From assembly GCF_000473265.1 (NCBI RefSeq), contig NZ_KI421511.1, positions 2,703,560 through 2,767,559 on the forward strand: 64,000 bases of DNA. Direction: 5' to 3'. The notes beneath the pieces are model-generated. The model was not told where the DNA came from. It saw only the letters and a list, made by a program, of their open reading frames with translations, and searched no databases. Source of the DNA: Amycolatopsis thermoflava N1165. GTDB taxonomy: Bacteria; Actinomycetota; Actinomycetes; Mycobacteriales; Pseudonocardiaceae. This document shows, one piece after another, positions 27,457-36,581 of this stretch (position 1 is its first letter; each line of letters starts with the position of its first letter). The position numbers were made by a program, and so were the translations under genes.

Positions 27457-28695
27457 TCAGTTCACGCAGCCGGACAGGTCCGTGCTGGCCGTTTCCGGCG
27501 CGATCGTGGACGGGGTGGTCGTGGTCGCGCCTGCCGTCTCCGCGGCCTGCTTCGCCACGCTCGCCGGCGTCGTGGCGGTACTGCCGCCCCGCGTCGCGGC
27601 GGCCGGGCCGCCCAGCAGGGCGGTGATGAAGTCGCGCACCTGCACCGGGTCGACCTTCACCGCGTCGCCGTCGTAGGGGGTCTGCAGGCTCAGGCTCTGC
27701 ACCGGGATGGTGGCGAACGTGATCGACCCCGAGGTCAGGCCGTGCATCTGCTCGGCGAAGGTCAGCACGTCCCAGCCCTGGTCGAGGACCACCGACCGCT
27801 GCACCGCGTCGATCAGCCCGGACAGCTTGAGCGGATTGGTGAGCGTCCCGGCGCCGAGCACGACCTGGGCCATCCCGGACAGGAACGCCTGCTGGCGCGC
27901 GATCCGGTCCAGGTCGCCGCTGGGCAGACCGTGCCGCTGCCGCACGAACGCCAGCGCCTGCGCCCCGGACAGCGTCTGCTCCCCCGCCGGGAAGTCCGCG
28001 CCCGAGTAGCTGTCGTGCACCGCCTGCTTCAGGCACACCGGCACCCCGCCGACGGCGTTGCTCAGCGCGTAGAACCCGGCCAGGTTGACCGCCGCGTAGT
28101 GGTTGATCGTCAGTCCGGTGAAGTCCTCGACCGTCTCGATCGCGGTCCTGGCCCCGGCCGCCGACGCCGCGCGCTCCAGCGCGGCCCCGGTCAGGCCCTG
28201 CTCGCGCAACGTGTCCAGCGCCGCCTGCTTGCCGTAGGTGTACGCGGAGTTGATCTTGTGCTTGCCGAACCCGCCGGCGATCTGGACGTAGGAGTCGCGC
28301 GGGATCGAGATCGCCGACGCGGAACCGCCGCCCGCCGGGATGTGCACCACGATCATCGTGTCGGTGGTGTCGCCGCCGTCCGCGGCGTCCCCGGCGTGCA
28401 ACTGGTCGAGCACGTCCTGCGGCAGCGGGTTGCCCTGCAGGTCGGTGCGCGAGTCGAGACCGACCAGCAGGATGTTCTGGTCCACCGACAGGCTCGCCCG
28501 CCCGGACGGGACCTGCGCGGACGGCGCGATCACGTCCGCGGTGGCCAGCCCGGTGTCCAGGCGGGACAGCTGGGTCCAGGCGAAGCCGGTGCCGCCGAGC
28601 ACGAGCAGCGACGCCAGCCCGACGGCGGTGTACGCGACCGGGCGCCAACGGTGACCGCGCGCGGGCGCAGCAGTCACTCCCCGTTTGCGCAGCAC
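27457..28695 (-). CDS. LCP family protein (LytR-CpsA-Psr), cell-wall glycopolymer ligase
   Basis: A 412-residue membrane-anchored protein that, by family, transfers lipid-linked glycopolymers (arabinogalactan or teichoic-type) onto peptidoglycan. A basic N-terminus and one membrane helix (YTAVGLASLLVLGGTGFAW) precede the LCP domain: ILLVGLDSRTD, TDTMIVVHIP, AISIPRDSYVQIAG, KINSAYTYG, VEDFTGLTINHYAAV, AFVRQRHGLPSGDLDRIARQ. A Thr/Ala-rich tail follows. Start GTG 28695 has GAGGGGGAA just upstream; the in-frame start at 28734 lacks one. Confidence 0.92.
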   Translation of the reverse strand: MLRKRGVTAAPARGHRWRPVAYTAVGLASLLVLGGTGFAWTQLSRLDTGLATADVIAPSAQVPSGRASLSVDQNILLVGLDSRTDLQGNPLPQDVLDQLHAGDAADGGDTTDTMIVVHIPAGGGSASAISIPRDSYVQIAGGFGKHKINSAYTYGKQAALDTLREQGLTGAALERAASAAGARTAIETVEDFTGLTINHYAAVNLAGFYALSNAVGGVPVCLKQAVHDSYSGADFPAGEQTLSGAQALAFVRQRHGLPSGDLDRIARQQAFLSGMAQVVLGAGTLTNPLKLSGLIDAVQRSVVLDQGWDVLTFAEQMHGLTSGSITFATIPVQSLSLQTPYDGDAVKVDPVQVRDFITALLGGPAAATRGGSTATTPASVAKQAAETAGATTTTPSTIAPETASTDLSGCVN

Positions 28696-28804
28696 CCCGG
28701 TTCCCCCTCGAAGATCACTCGATCCAGCTAACACCAGGATCCACGAGAAATCTGACAGTTTGCTGTGAAATCCAGGCCGCGGCCGGTGAACTTCTTGTCA
28801 CGCG

Positions 28805-28835
28805 AAGAACCGCCCCGGGGAGCGGGGCGGTTCTT
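28805..28835 (-). terminator. 13-bp hairpin terminator
   Basis: AAGAACCGCCCCG (28805-28817) and CGGGGCGGTTCTT (28823-28835) form a perfect 13-base-pair stem with a five-base loop. It lies downstream, on the minus strand, of the small Cys protein gene and before the LCP promoter region, so it separates these transcripts. Confidence 0.75.
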
Positions 28836-28970
28836 CCGTGTTCGGTTGGAGTGAGCGCGGCGGGGTGCCGGAGTTCGCGGGCAGGCTGGGCACGACCCGC
28901 CGCGCTCGACCGGCCGGCACGCGAGGGGGAGGGCGGCGCCGGACGGCTGGACTTGTGGACCGGACCGGGG

Positions 28971-29144
28971 TCAGGAAGCCGCCGTCGAGGTGGTCCCGGC
29001 CGAGCGGGCGAGCGCCCAGGACGGCGGACCGCACTGCGGCCGCCACGTGCCCAGGTGCACCCACTGCCGTCCCCAGCTGAACCCGGCGAGCACCACCTGA
29101 CGGTGGCACCGCGAGCAGGGCTGCGGCGGCGAATCGACCTTCAT
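28971..29144 (-). CDS. small CxxC protein, unknown function
   Basis: A 57-residue product, MKVDSPPQPCSRCHRQVV followed by LAGFSWGRQWVHLGTW and a Ser/Thr-rich end. The Cys-x2-Cys-His motif suggests a half zinc ribbon. The ATG has GGAGGGG six bases upstream, which is why this short frame was picked out of a longer shadow frame. It lies just downstream of the LuxR-type regulator on the same strand. No family recognised. Confidence 0.5.
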   Translation of the reverse strand: MKVDSPPQPCSRCHRQVVLAGFSWGRQWVHLGTWRPQCGPPSWALARSAGTTSTAAS

Positions 29145-29232
29145 GACCACCCCTCCGGTGTTCTCGGCTCCGGTCGCGAATACCAGAGTGCCTGGGAAGA
29201 GGGGCCGGGGAACCGGGAGTCCTACGCATCTG

Positions 29233-29257
29233 GGTACGTAGAACCGGGCTACGTACC
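29233..29257 (-). terminator. inverted repeat spanning the stop codon of the LuxR regulator
   Basis: GGTACGTAG and CTACGTACC are perfect nine-base arms separated by seven bases; the right arm contains the TAG stop of the regulator gene. It could be a terminator hairpin or a protein-binding site; the arms are less GC-rich than the surroundings. Confidence 0.45.
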
Positions 29258-31567
29258 GTCCCCCGGTGCGGCGCGCTGCTCGGCCAGCCACGCGGCGATC
29301 TGGGCGCGTGAGGTGAAGCCCAGCTTGGTCAGGATGTTCTCCACGTGGGTCTCCGCGGTGCGCTGCGCGATGACCAGCCTGCCCGCGATCTGTTTGTTGC
29401 TCAGGCCGTCGGCGACCAGCTCGGCGATCTCGCGCTCGCGCCGGGTCAGCCCGCCCGGGCTGCTCTGCCTGCCCCGGCGCGGCGCCCGCGGTCCGCCCGG
29501 CTTCTCCGCCAGCGCGTACGCGATCGCCTCGTCGACGTCGAACCCGCTGGTCGCGGCGAACGCGCGGGTGTAGCCGTCGTCGCCGAGCGCGTCGCGGGCC
29601 CGCGCTTCGCACTCCTCGTCGAACTGGCGGTACGGGCCGGTCTCGGCGACGCCGGCGCCGCTGATCCGCCACACCGCGCTGGACGCGCCGAGCAGCCCGG
29701 CGGCGCGTTCGTGCTCCCCCGCCGCGCCCGCGCACCAGGCCAGCGCGGTCAGCGTGAAGGCCAGCTGGGTGCGGTCGGGCTGCCGCATCGCGATGGCCTC
29801 GCGCAGCAGGGCCGACGCCCGGCGGTGGTCGCCCCGCCGCCACGTGTTGATCGCCACCGCCCACAGCGCGTACGCCCGGGACCAGCCGGCCTGGTGTTCC
29901 TCGCACTGCGCGAGCGCCGCCTCGGCCACCACCAGGCCCTCGGGGTCGTCGAGGAAGAACAGCGCCGCGGCCAGCAGGATCCGCGTGTTGCACGCCTGCA
30001 TCTCGTCGCCGGTGCGCAGGAACCCGTCCAGGGCCTGCTCCATCAGTTCGCGGCCGCGGTCGAGCCTGCCGAGGAACATCGAGCCCATGCCGGCGCACTG
30101 GGCCCAGCCGGCACGCAGGTTGTCGTCGTCCAGCGCGTCGGCCAGCTCACGCAGCTCGGCGAGCATCGCGCGGGCCGGTTCCTCGTCGCCGATCTGGGCC
30201 GCCACGAACGCGGCGCCCTGCAGGGCAAGGGCGTGGGCCGGGGTGTCGCGGGCGACCTCCTGGGCCAGCGACGCCCGCAGCCAGCGGTAGCCCTCGCGGA
30301 CGTAGCCGCCGGCGAACCAGTAGTCCCACAGCGGTCCGGTGATCTCTGCCGCGCGGCAGGCGCCCTCCGGGCCGCCGGACACGCAGTGCTCCAGCGCGAC
30401 GCGGATGTTGGGCTGCTCGCGCCGCATCCGCCCGACCCAGTCCAGCTGGTGCGGGCCGAAGCTCTCCGTGTGGTAGCGGCGGGCCAGGCGGGCGCAGTGC
30501 TCGACCTGGCGGCCCCGCACGGCGTTCTCGCGGCCGGAGCGCACGAGCTGGACGTGCCCGTACTCGCGGACGGTCTCCAGCATCCCGTACCACGCCGCCC
30601 GCCCGAAGGTGCCGTCCCGGCGGACCAGGATGGACTTGTCCACCATGGCGGCGATCAGGTCGAGCACCTCGTCCGGGCCGATCCCGACCGCGGCGCACAC
30701 CGCCTCGGCGGCCTCCAGGTCGAAGCCGCCGGCGAACACCGACACCGCCGACCACACGGCCTGCTCGGCACGACTGCACAGGTCGTAGCTCCACGCGATC
30801 GCCGCCTCCAGCGTCTGCTGGCGGTCCGGCGCCGTCCGGCTGCCGTCGGTGAGCAGCCGGAACCGGTCGTCCAGGCGCTGCAGCAGCTGTTCGACCGAGA
30901 GCACCCGCAGCCGGACCGCGGCCAGTTCCAGCGCGAGCGGGATGCCGTCCAGGCGGCGGCAGATGCGGACGATGGTGTCGCGGTTGGACGCGTCGACGGT
31001 GAACCCGGGCACCACGGCGGCGGCGCGCTCGGCGAACAACGTCACCGCCTCGACCGCGGGCTCCCCTTCCGAGGGCACCGGCAGCGGCGGCACGACGAGG
31101 ACCTGTTCGCCGTCGGCGCGCAGCAGCTGGCGGCTGGTGGCCAGCACCCGCACCGACGAGGTGGCCGACAGCAGCTTCGCGACCAGCACCGCGCACGCGT
31201 CCAGCACGTGCTCGCAATTGTCCAGCACGAGCAGCACGCGCTGGTCCTCGAGGTACTCGGCGAGCCCGCCCACCTGCGCGCCGGCCTCGTCGGTCAGGCC
31301 GAGCGTGGTGGCGATCGTGTGGGCCAGCAGGGCCGGATCCCGCAGCTCGGCCAGCGGCACGAACCACACGCCGTCGGGGAACGCCCGCCGCACGTCGGCG
31401 GCCGCGCGCAGGGCCAGCCGGGTCTTGCCGACGCCACCGACCCCGGTCAGCGTGACCAGCCTGGCGGAGGCCAGGAGGCGGCGGGTTTCGGCGAGTTCGC
31501 GGCGCCGCCCGACGAAGCTGGTGAGTTCGCTGGGCAGGTTGCCTGCGCCTCGCGAGACGTCGGGCAT
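29249..31567 (-). CDS. NB-ARC ATPase / LuxR-type transcriptional regulator
   Basis: A 772-residue regulator. The N-terminus has a STAND/NB-ARC ATPase: ELTSFVGRRRELAETRRLL, Walker A GVGGVGKTRLALRAA (about residue 42), Walker B VLLVLDNCEHVL and the LATSRQ sensor. TPR-like helical repeats fill residues ~350-690. The C-terminal LuxR HTH (about 706-760) reads GLTRREREIAELVADGLSNK ... QRTAETHVENILTKLGF. Such proteins switch on target genes after ligand-driven oligomerisation; the signal is unknown. The leaderless -10 box TAGAAT lies six bases before the ATG. The gene ends inside an inverted repeat. Confidence 0.9.
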   Translation of the reverse strand: MPDVSRGAGNLPSELTSFVGRRRELAETRRLLASARLVTLTGVGGVGKTRLALRAAADVRRAFPDGVWFVPLAELRDPALLAHTIATTLGLTDEAGAQVGGLAEYLEDQRVLLVLDNCEHVLDACAVLVAKLLSATSSVRVLATSRQLLRADGEQVLVVPPLPVPSEGEPAVEAVTLFAERAAAVVPGFTVDASNRDTIVRICRRLDGIPLALELAAVRLRVLSVEQLLQRLDDRFRLLTDGSRTAPDRQQTLEAAIAWSYDLCSRAEQAVWSAVSVFAGGFDLEAAEAVCAAVGIGPDEVLDLIAAMVDKSILVRRDGTFGRAAWYGMLETVREYGHVQLVRSGRENAVRGRQVEHCARLARRYHTESFGPHQLDWVGRMRREQPNIRVALEHCVSGGPEGACRAAEITGPLWDYWFAGGYVREGYRWLRASLAQEVARDTPAHALALQGAAFVAAQIGDEEPARAMLAELRELADALDDDNLRAGWAQCAGMGSMFLGRLDRGRELMEQALDGFLRTGDEMQACNTRILLAAALFFLDDPEGLVVAEAALAQCEEHQAGWSRAYALWAVAINTWRRGDHRRASALLREAIAMRQPDRTQLAFTLTALAWCAGAAGEHERAAGLLGASSAVWRISGAGVAETGPYRQFDEECEARARDALGDDGYTRAFAATSGFDVDEAIAYALAEKPGGPRAPRRGRQSSPGGLTRREREIAELVADGLSNKQIAGRLVIAQRTAETHVENILTKLGFTSRAQIAAWLAEQRAAPGDGT

Positions 31568-31573
31568 CCCCCG

Positions 31574-31579
31574 ATTCTA
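31574..31579 (-). promoter_or_regulatory. -10 box of a leaderless promoter for the LuxR regulator
   Basis: On the minus strand TAGAAT is followed by six bases (CGGGGG) and the ATG at 31567. No ribosome site fits in between. Confidence 0.5.
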
Positions 31580-31597
31580 GGCCGGGTTCGCGGTTGA

Positions 31598-32620
31598 TCA
31601 GGCGGTTCGGCGGTGGCTCTGCCGCCGCAGCAGGGTCACCAGGTGCGCGTTGACCAGCTCCGGGTGCTCCAGCGGGAAGGCGTGCCCGGCGTCGGGCAGG
31701 ACGACCAGATCCGCGCCGGGCACCGCCCGCGCGATCGCCTCGCTGTTCTCCGGCGGCGTGACCACGTCGTGTGAGCCGGCCAGCACGAGGCAGTCGACCC
31801 GGGTCAGCGCGGCGAGCGCGGCGGTCTTGTCATGCACCCGGAACTGCGGGAAGAAGTCGGCCAGCACGTCCAGCGGCGTCTGCCCGATCTGCTCGACCAG
31901 GAATTCGGCGACGTGCGGCGGGACGTCGGAGGCGAACGCGTGCCGGGGCACGACCGCCCCGGTCAGCTCACGCAGCGGTCCGGCCAGGACGGTGGCCCGC
32001 TGCAGCAGTGCCAGCGCCCACGGGGTGACCCAGTGCAGCGCGCGCATGCCGTGCCGGGGCAGGCCGAGGCCGCCGAGCACCGGCTCGGCGCTGGTGGCGA
32101 GCAGCGCGACGGCGGCGACGCGGGTGCCGAACAGCTCCGGCTCCTGCTCGGCCAGCGCCATGATCGTCATGCCGCCCATCGAGTGCCCGGCGAGGACCAC
32201 CGGCCCGTGGGGCGTGGTCTGGTCGAGCACCGCGCGCAGGTCGCGGCCGAGCTGGTCGACGGTCGCGTGCGCGGCCGTGCCGCGCTGGGAGCGGCCGTGC
32301 CCGCGCTGGTCCCAGGTGACGACCCGGGCGTGGCGGGCGAGCTCGGCGATCTGGAAGCACCAGCTGGCGCTGGACAGGGCGTAGCCGTGGCACAGCACGA
32401 CCGTCACCGGCGCGGCCGGGTCGCCGAAGACCTCGGTGTGCAGCTCGACGCCGTCGTCGGCGGTGACGGTCCGGGACTGGCCGCGGCCGCGGGTGACCGG
32501 GATGGCCGGCCCGGTGCGGGACGCCGGGCCGGCCAGGCCGCCGGTCGCGGCGCGCAGCGCGGTCTTGGTCAGCACCAGCCCGGCCACCAGGCCCAGCTCG
32601 ACCGCCTTGACCGCTCGCAT
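31598..32620 (-). CDS. alpha/beta hydrolase with N-terminal membrane segment
   Basis: A 340-residue hydrolase. A hydrophobic N-terminus (VELGLVAGLVLTKTALRA) may anchor it. The core has the oxyanion motif LCHGYALSSASW, the nucleophile elbow LAGHSMGGMTIMAL (Ser about 149), Asp in LAGSHDVVTPPE and His in DAGHAFPLEHPE. This is the esterase/lipase or epoxide-hydrolase-like group; the substrate is unknown. The start at 32620 has GGAGGAG upstream; the earlier in-frame ATG does not. Confidence 0.9.
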   Translation of the reverse strand: MRAVKAVELGLVAGLVLTKTALRAATGGLAGPASRTGPAIPVTRGRGQSRTVTADDGVELHTEVFGDPAAPVTVVLCHGYALSSASWCFQIAELARHARVVTWDQRGHGRSQRGTAAHATVDQLGRDLRAVLDQTTPHGPVVLAGHSMGGMTIMALAEQEPELFGTRVAAVALLATSAEPVLGGLGLPRHGMRALHWVTPWALALLQRATVLAGPLRELTGAVVPRHAFASDVPPHVAEFLVEQIGQTPLDVLADFFPQFRVHDKTAALAALTRVDCLVLAGSHDVVTPPENSEAIARAVPGADLVVLPDAGHAFPLEHPELVNAHLVTLLRRQSHRRTA

Positions 32621-32717
32621 CGTCACTCCTCCGGGTGCGCAAACCACGACAGACTGACCCTGCCTGGTCGCGGCCAAACCCGGGCACCGGGAAAGTACGT
32701 ATTTCGGTACGGAGATG

Positions 32718-33572
32718 TCAGCAGCCGGAATAGCGGTGGGCGGGCAGGCCCCGCACGCCGGGCCGGAGGCGGAACAGGGCCCCGGCTTCGGGCTGCGTGC
32801 CTTCCTCGACGCCCTGTCGCGACGTGGTGACGTACAGCTCGGCCAGGTCCGGCCCGCCGAAGGCGCACGCGGTGACCTGGGTGACCGGGAGTTCGGCGCG
32901 GGCGACCTGCCCGCCGGCCGGGGTGTAGCAGTGCACCGCGCCGCCGCCCCACAGCGCGACCCAGATGTTGCCCTCCGCGTCGACGGTCAGGCCGTCCGGG
33001 GAGCCGGTTCCGTCCGGGATGGTGACCACGGGGCGACGGTGCGTGAGCCCGGCCGCGGCGGTGTAGTCGAAGGCGTCGATCCGGCCCGTGGGCGTGTCGA
33101 CGTAGTAGGCCGTGCCGCCGTCCGGGCTCCAGGCGAGGCCGTTGGAGATCGTGACCCCGGTGAGCACCGTGGTGACGGCGCCGTCCGGGTCGAGCCGGTA
33201 CAGGGCGCCCGCGCCCGGCGTCTCGTCGTAGGCCATCGAGCCGCAGTAGAACCGGCCGTCCGGATCGCACCCGCCGTCGTTCATCCGCACCCCGGCGCCG
33301 GTCCACACCTCCCCCAGCGGCCGCACCTCGGTCAGCGCGGCGTCGGCGAGGGCGAACCCGCGCTCCAGCGCCAGCACGACCCCGCCCGCGGCGCCCGGCC
33401 GCAGCGCCGCCGCGACCGGGCCGACGTGGTGGCGGCGGACCTCCTCGCCGTCGAGTTCCAGCACGTCCCCGGCGAGCATGTCCACCCACCGCACACCCGG
33501 CCACTCCGGCGCCCACACCGGCCCTTCGCCGTGCGCCGCCACCGGTTCCGTCACCTGGTCCACTGTGGACAC
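32718..33572 (-). CDS. SMP-30/gluconolactonase family sugar lactonase
   Basis: A 284-residue six-bladed propeller that hydrolyses sugar lactones using a divalent metal. Family metal ligands are visible: the early Glu in AHGEGPVW, Asn in RMNDGGCDPDGRFYCGSM, Asn in ISNGLAWSPDG and Asp in GSPDGLTVDAEGNIWVA. It sits six bases after the GntR-type regulator and faces a CUT2 sugar importer, so it probably works on an oxidised form of the imported sugar. GTG 33572 was taken as the start; no strong ribosome site is present. Confidence 0.9.
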   Translation of the reverse strand: MSTVDQVTEPVAAHGEGPVWAPEWPGVRWVDMLAGDVLELDGEEVRRHHVGPVAAALRPGAAGGVVLALERGFALADAALTEVRPLGEVWTGAGVRMNDGGCDPDGRFYCGSMAYDETPGAGALYRLDPDGAVTTVLTGVTISNGLAWSPDGGTAYYVDTPTGRIDAFDYTAAAGLTHRRPVVTIPDGTGSPDGLTVDAEGNIWVALWGGGAVHCYTPAGGQVARAELPVTQVTACAFGGPDLAELYVTTSRQGVEEGTQPEAGALFRLRPGVRGLPAHRYSGC

Positions 33573-33578
33573 TACGCG

Positions 33579-34316
33579 TCAGTCCCCCTCGGGCGTCATC
33601 CGCCGCACCGCGTCGGTGGTGGTCTCGATCAGCTTCCGCATCGCCCGCGCGGCCGCCGTCGGCCTGCGGGCGCGGACCGCGACGAGCACCGCGTGGTGCA
33701 GGGGCAGCGTCGCGGACACCCCGCCGGGCGCGTGCGAGCTGGCCGCCAGGCCGTGGTGCAGGCTCGCCTCCAGCAGCCGGCCCAGCTGCTCGACGAGCTG
33801 GTTGCCGCTCGCGCGCAGCAGGGTCAGGTGGAAGGCGAGGTCGGCCTCGACGAACGCGGCGGAGTCCGCGTCGACCCGGCCCGCCTCCTCCGCCATCCGG
33901 GCGCAGGCGTTCTCGAGCACGGCGAGCTGCTCGTCCGTCGCGCGCTCGGCGGCCAGCTGCGCGGCGCCGGGCTCGACCATGAGCCGCAGCTCGAGCAGGT
34001 CGCGCAGGAAGGCCGCGTCGGAGAGCTGGCCGTGCCAGCTGATCACCTCGCGGTCCATCAGGTTCCACTGCTCGCGCGGCAGCACCCGGGTGCCGAGGCG
34101 GGGCCGCGGCTCGACCAGCCCCTTGGCGGCCAGCGCCTTGACCGCCTCGCGCACCCCGCCGCGGCTGACGTTCAGCTGGGCCGCCAGGTCGGCCTCGTTG
34201 GGCAGCTGACTACCGTTGGCGAGTTCGCCGGACACGATGCGCCGCCCCAGCCACTCCACGACCTGGCCGTGGAGGGTGCGGTGCCGCCCGAGCGGCCCGC
34301 TCTGACTCCTGCTCAC
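33579..34316 (-). CDS. FadR/GntR family transcriptional regulator
   Basis: A 245-residue repressor. The N-terminal winged helix (about residues 12-78) reads LHGQVVEWLGRRIVSGELAN ... LAAQLNVSRGGVREAVKALAAKGLVEPRPRLGTRV. The C-terminal FCD effector domain (about 95-235) has helices and likely metal-binding residues (EADLAFHLTLL, LHHAVLVAV). It is divergent from the sugar importer and co-transcribed with the SMP-30 lactonase, so it most likely represses both until a sugar acid binds. GTG start with GAGGA seven bases upstream. Confidence 0.92.
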   Translation of the reverse strand: MSRSQSGPLGRHRTLHGQVVEWLGRRIVSGELANGSQLPNEADLAAQLNVSRGGVREAVKALAAKGLVEPRPRLGTRVLPREQWNLMDREVISWHGQLSDAAFLRDLLELRLMVEPGAAQLAAERATDEQLAVLENACARMAEEAGRVDADSAAFVEADLAFHLTLLRASGNQLVEQLGRLLEASLHHGLAASSHAPGGVSATLPLHHAVLVAVRARRPTAAARAMRKLIETTTDAVRRMTPEGD

Positions 34317-34332
34317 GGAGTAATCCTCAAAT

Positions 34333-34353
34333 CATTGATCCATAAAGTCAATG
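34333..34353. promoter_or_regulatory. candidate GntR operator
   Basis: CATTGA (34333-34338) and TCAATG (34348-34353) form a perfect inverted repeat with a nine-base spacer in the AT-richer gap between the regulator (start 34316) and the binding-protein gene. Its position next to the regulator start fits autorepression. Confidence 0.5.
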
Positions 34354-34373
34354 CGCCCATCACACGACAGGGG

Positions 34374-34402
34374 TTGACTGTATCGACGAATCATCCAATC
34401 AT
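34374..34402 (+). promoter_or_regulatory. candidate promoter of the sugar importer operon
   Basis: TTGACT (34374-34379) is a near-consensus -35. Seventeen bases later is AATCAT (34397-34402), a weak -10. It lies just downstream of the candidate operator. The poor -10 limits confidence. Confidence 0.35.
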
Positions 34403-34461
34403 TCATGCAGGTTCTTGGTTCGATATCCCAGCTCCCCGACGACGTGGATGGGTGGTCCCCC

Positions 34462-35562
34462 ATGACCGACGACCAGATCAGCCTCACCTCCCGGCGGAGC
34501 GCCCTGAAATTCCTCGGGGCAGGCGGCGGAGCCGTGGCCGCCTCGGCCCTGCTGGCGGCCTGCCAAGGCGTCCGCGACAGCCCGGGATCGGGCGGTGGCG
34601 GCGCGTTCCCGGACACCCCGGACTGGCGCTTCGTCTTCGTCAACCACGTCACGACCAACTCGTTCTTCGTGCCGACCAGGACCGGGATGGCCGACGCGGC
34701 CCGGCTGGTCGGCATCCCCGAGCCACAGTGGACCGGCTCCGCCGACGGCAACGTGTCCGAGATGGCCAACGCGTTCTCCACGGCGGTCAACGGCGGGGTC
34801 GACGGCATCGCGATCGCGCTGACCGACAACAACGCGTTCGTCGAGCCGACCAAGCGCGCGTTCGAGCGCGGCATCCCGGTGATCGCCTACAACGCGACCG
34901 CCGCGGGCAACCATCCGCTGACCTACGTCGGGCAGGACCTCTACCAGTCCGGTTTCCTGATGGGACAACGCATCGCGCGGGACGTCACGTCCGGGCTCAT
35001 CCTGGTCGGCATCTCCCAGCCCGGCGGCAACAACGTGCAGCCGCGGCTGGACGGCATCACCGACGCGCTGCGGCAGGCCGCGCCGGGGGTGACTGTGCTG
35101 CCGATCAACACCGGCGCGGAGCAGGCCGCCGAGCTCAACGCCATCACCGCCGCCTACGACGGGCACCGGGACGCGAAGGGCGTGTACGCCGTCGACGCGG
35201 GCAGCACCGCCTCGATCGCGCAGCTGTTCACCACCCGCGGCCTGCAGGGACAGGTGCGGGCGGGCGGGTACGACACGCTGACCGACACCCTGCGCGGCGT
35301 CCAGTCCGGCGCGCTGGACTTCACCATCGACCAGTCGGCCTACCTGCAGGGCTTCCTGTCCGTGCTCTATCTCTACCTCTACCGCGTGTCGGGCACGCTG
35401 GTCACACCGCCGTTCACCGACACCGGGCTCACGTTCGTCACCAAGGACAACGTCGGGCCGTACCTGACCGCGGACAGCAAGTTCGAGGGCGGCGCCAAGA
35501 CGGACCTGGTGCCGATGCCGTCGTCCATCCCGCTCCCGCCGGCGACCGGGCAGGCGCGATGA
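34462..35562 (+). CDS. sugar ABC transporter substrate-binding lipoprotein
   Basis: A 366-residue type-1 periplasmic-binding-protein fold (RbsB/XylF-like). The N-terminus is a twin-arginine lipoprotein signal: SRRSALKFLG with Arg11-Arg12 and lipobox LLAAC (Cys34), then a Ser/Gly-rich tether. The mature part has NHVTTNSFFVPTRTGM, VDGIAIALTDNNAF, GIPVIAYNATAAGNHP and GVYAVDAGSTAS. Export while folded is implied by the twin-arginine motif. Start ATG 34462 is preferred over 34405 because it places the signal at the very N-terminus. The permease ATG overlaps its stop by four bases. Confidence 0.92.
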   Translation: MTDDQISLTSRRSALKFLGAGGGAVAASALLAACQGVRDSPGSGGGGAFPDTPDWRFVFVNHVTTNSFFVPTRTGMADAARLVGIPEPQWTGSADGNVSEMANAFSTAVNGGVDGIAIALTDNNAFVEPTKRAFERGIPVIAYNATAAGNHPLTYVGQDLYQSGFLMGQRIARDVTSGLILVGISQPGGNNVQPRLDGITDALRQAAPGVTVLPINTGAEQAAELNAITAAYDGHRDAKGVYAVDAGSTASIAQLFTTRGLQGQVRAGGYDTLTDTLRGVQSGALDFTIDQSAYLQGFLSVLYLYLYRVSGTLVTPPFTDTGLTFVTKDNVGPYLTADSKFEGGAKTDLVPMPSSIPLPPATGQAR

Positions 35563-36581
35563 CGAAAGCGCTTCCCGAACGGCCACCGGCCGCGGCCCGC
35601 GCGCGTGGCCGCGGCGGGTTCCTGCCCGGCCTGATCCGGGTCAAGGAGCTGAGCATCCTGCTGGTGACGGTCGCCGCGGCGATCTACTTCGCCCTCACCA
35701 GCGGGCCCGGGTTCACCACCACGGACAACTACCACACGATCGCCCAGTACGTGGCGCCGTGGGCGATCGTCGCCGCGGGCGAGGTGATGGTGCTGATCTG
35801 CGGGCAGATCGACCTCTCCGCCGGGTTCGTGTTCACGCTGTCCCCGTTCGTGCTGGTGCTGTTCCACAACAACGGTTTCCCGCTGCTGCTCGCCGTCATC
35901 GGGGCGATCGTGGTCAGCGGCGCCATCGGGATGGTGAACGGGCTGATCCACACGGTCTTCGGCCTGTCCTCGTTCATCACCACCCTCGGCATGGCGTTCC
36001 TGTTGTGGGGCCTGTCGCTGGTCATCTCCGGCGGCTCCCCGGTGAGCGCGCCGGCCGACGGCTGGGTGATGGACGTCTTCGGCGCGTGGGGCTGGTCGGA
36101 GTTCGTATGGGCGGTCGTGGTCGTGGTGGTCATGCAGGTCGTGCTGTCCACCACCCGGTTCGGCATCGCCACGCAGGCCACCGGCGGCAACCCGGTCGGG
36201 GCGGCCGAAGCAGGCATCCGCACCAACCGGATCAAGGTGGTCAACTTCGCGATCGTCGGCGCGCTGGCCGGGCTCGCCGGCATCCTGCAGGGCACCCGGG
36301 TCGGCTCCTACGACCCGACCAACGGCGGGTTCAACGTGATGTTCTACGCCGTGGCGGCGGCGGTGATCGGCGGGACCGCGCTGCTCGGCGGGTCCGGCAC
36401 GGTGGTCGGGGCGTTCCTCGGCGCGCTGCTGCTCGGGCTCGTCTACGACGGGTTCAACCTGACCGGCATCAGCGCCAACGCGTTCTACCTGGTGCTCGGG
36501 GTCGCGATCCTGGTCGCGGCGCTGCTCAACGTGTACGTGTCGGTGATGCGCAAACGGCTCGGATCGAGGGGGCGGCCGTGA
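35559..36581 (+). CDS. sugar ABC transporter permease (CUT2)
   Basis: A 340-residue permease with about ten hydrophobic segments. The family motifs are GEVMVLICGQIDLSAGFVF, SSFITTLGMAFLLWGLSL, ATGGNPVGAAEAGI (the coupling loop) and AVIGGTALLGGSGTVVGAF. Coupled by ATGA to the binding protein and by GTGA to the ATPase, it completes a CUT2 importer for a monosaccharide. The neighbours (lactonase, aldose 1-epimerase) suggest a pentose or hexose aldose. Confidence 0.93.
   Translation: MTKALPERPPAAARARGRGGFLPGLIRVKELSILLVTVAAAIYFALTSGPGFTTTDNYHTIAQYVAPWAIVAAGEVMVLICGQIDLSAGFVFTLSPFVLVLFHNNGFPLLLAVIGAIVVSGAIGMVNGLIHTVFGLSSFITTLGMAFLLWGLSLVISGGSPVSAPADGWVMDVFGAWGWSEFVWAVVVVVVMQVVLSTTRFGIATQATGGNPVGAAEAGIRTNRIKVVNFAIVGALAGLAGILQGTRVGSYDPTNGGFNVMFYAVAAAVIGGTALLGGSGTVVGAFLGALLLGLVYDGFNLTGISANAFYLVLGVAILVAALLNVYVSVMRKRLGSRGRP

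Noticed and set aside
28798-29229. 143-residue minus-strand frame after the LuxR regulator
   Set aside because: It runs through a strong terminator hairpin and has a shadow-type composition; the shorter CxxC frame with a ribosome site fits better.
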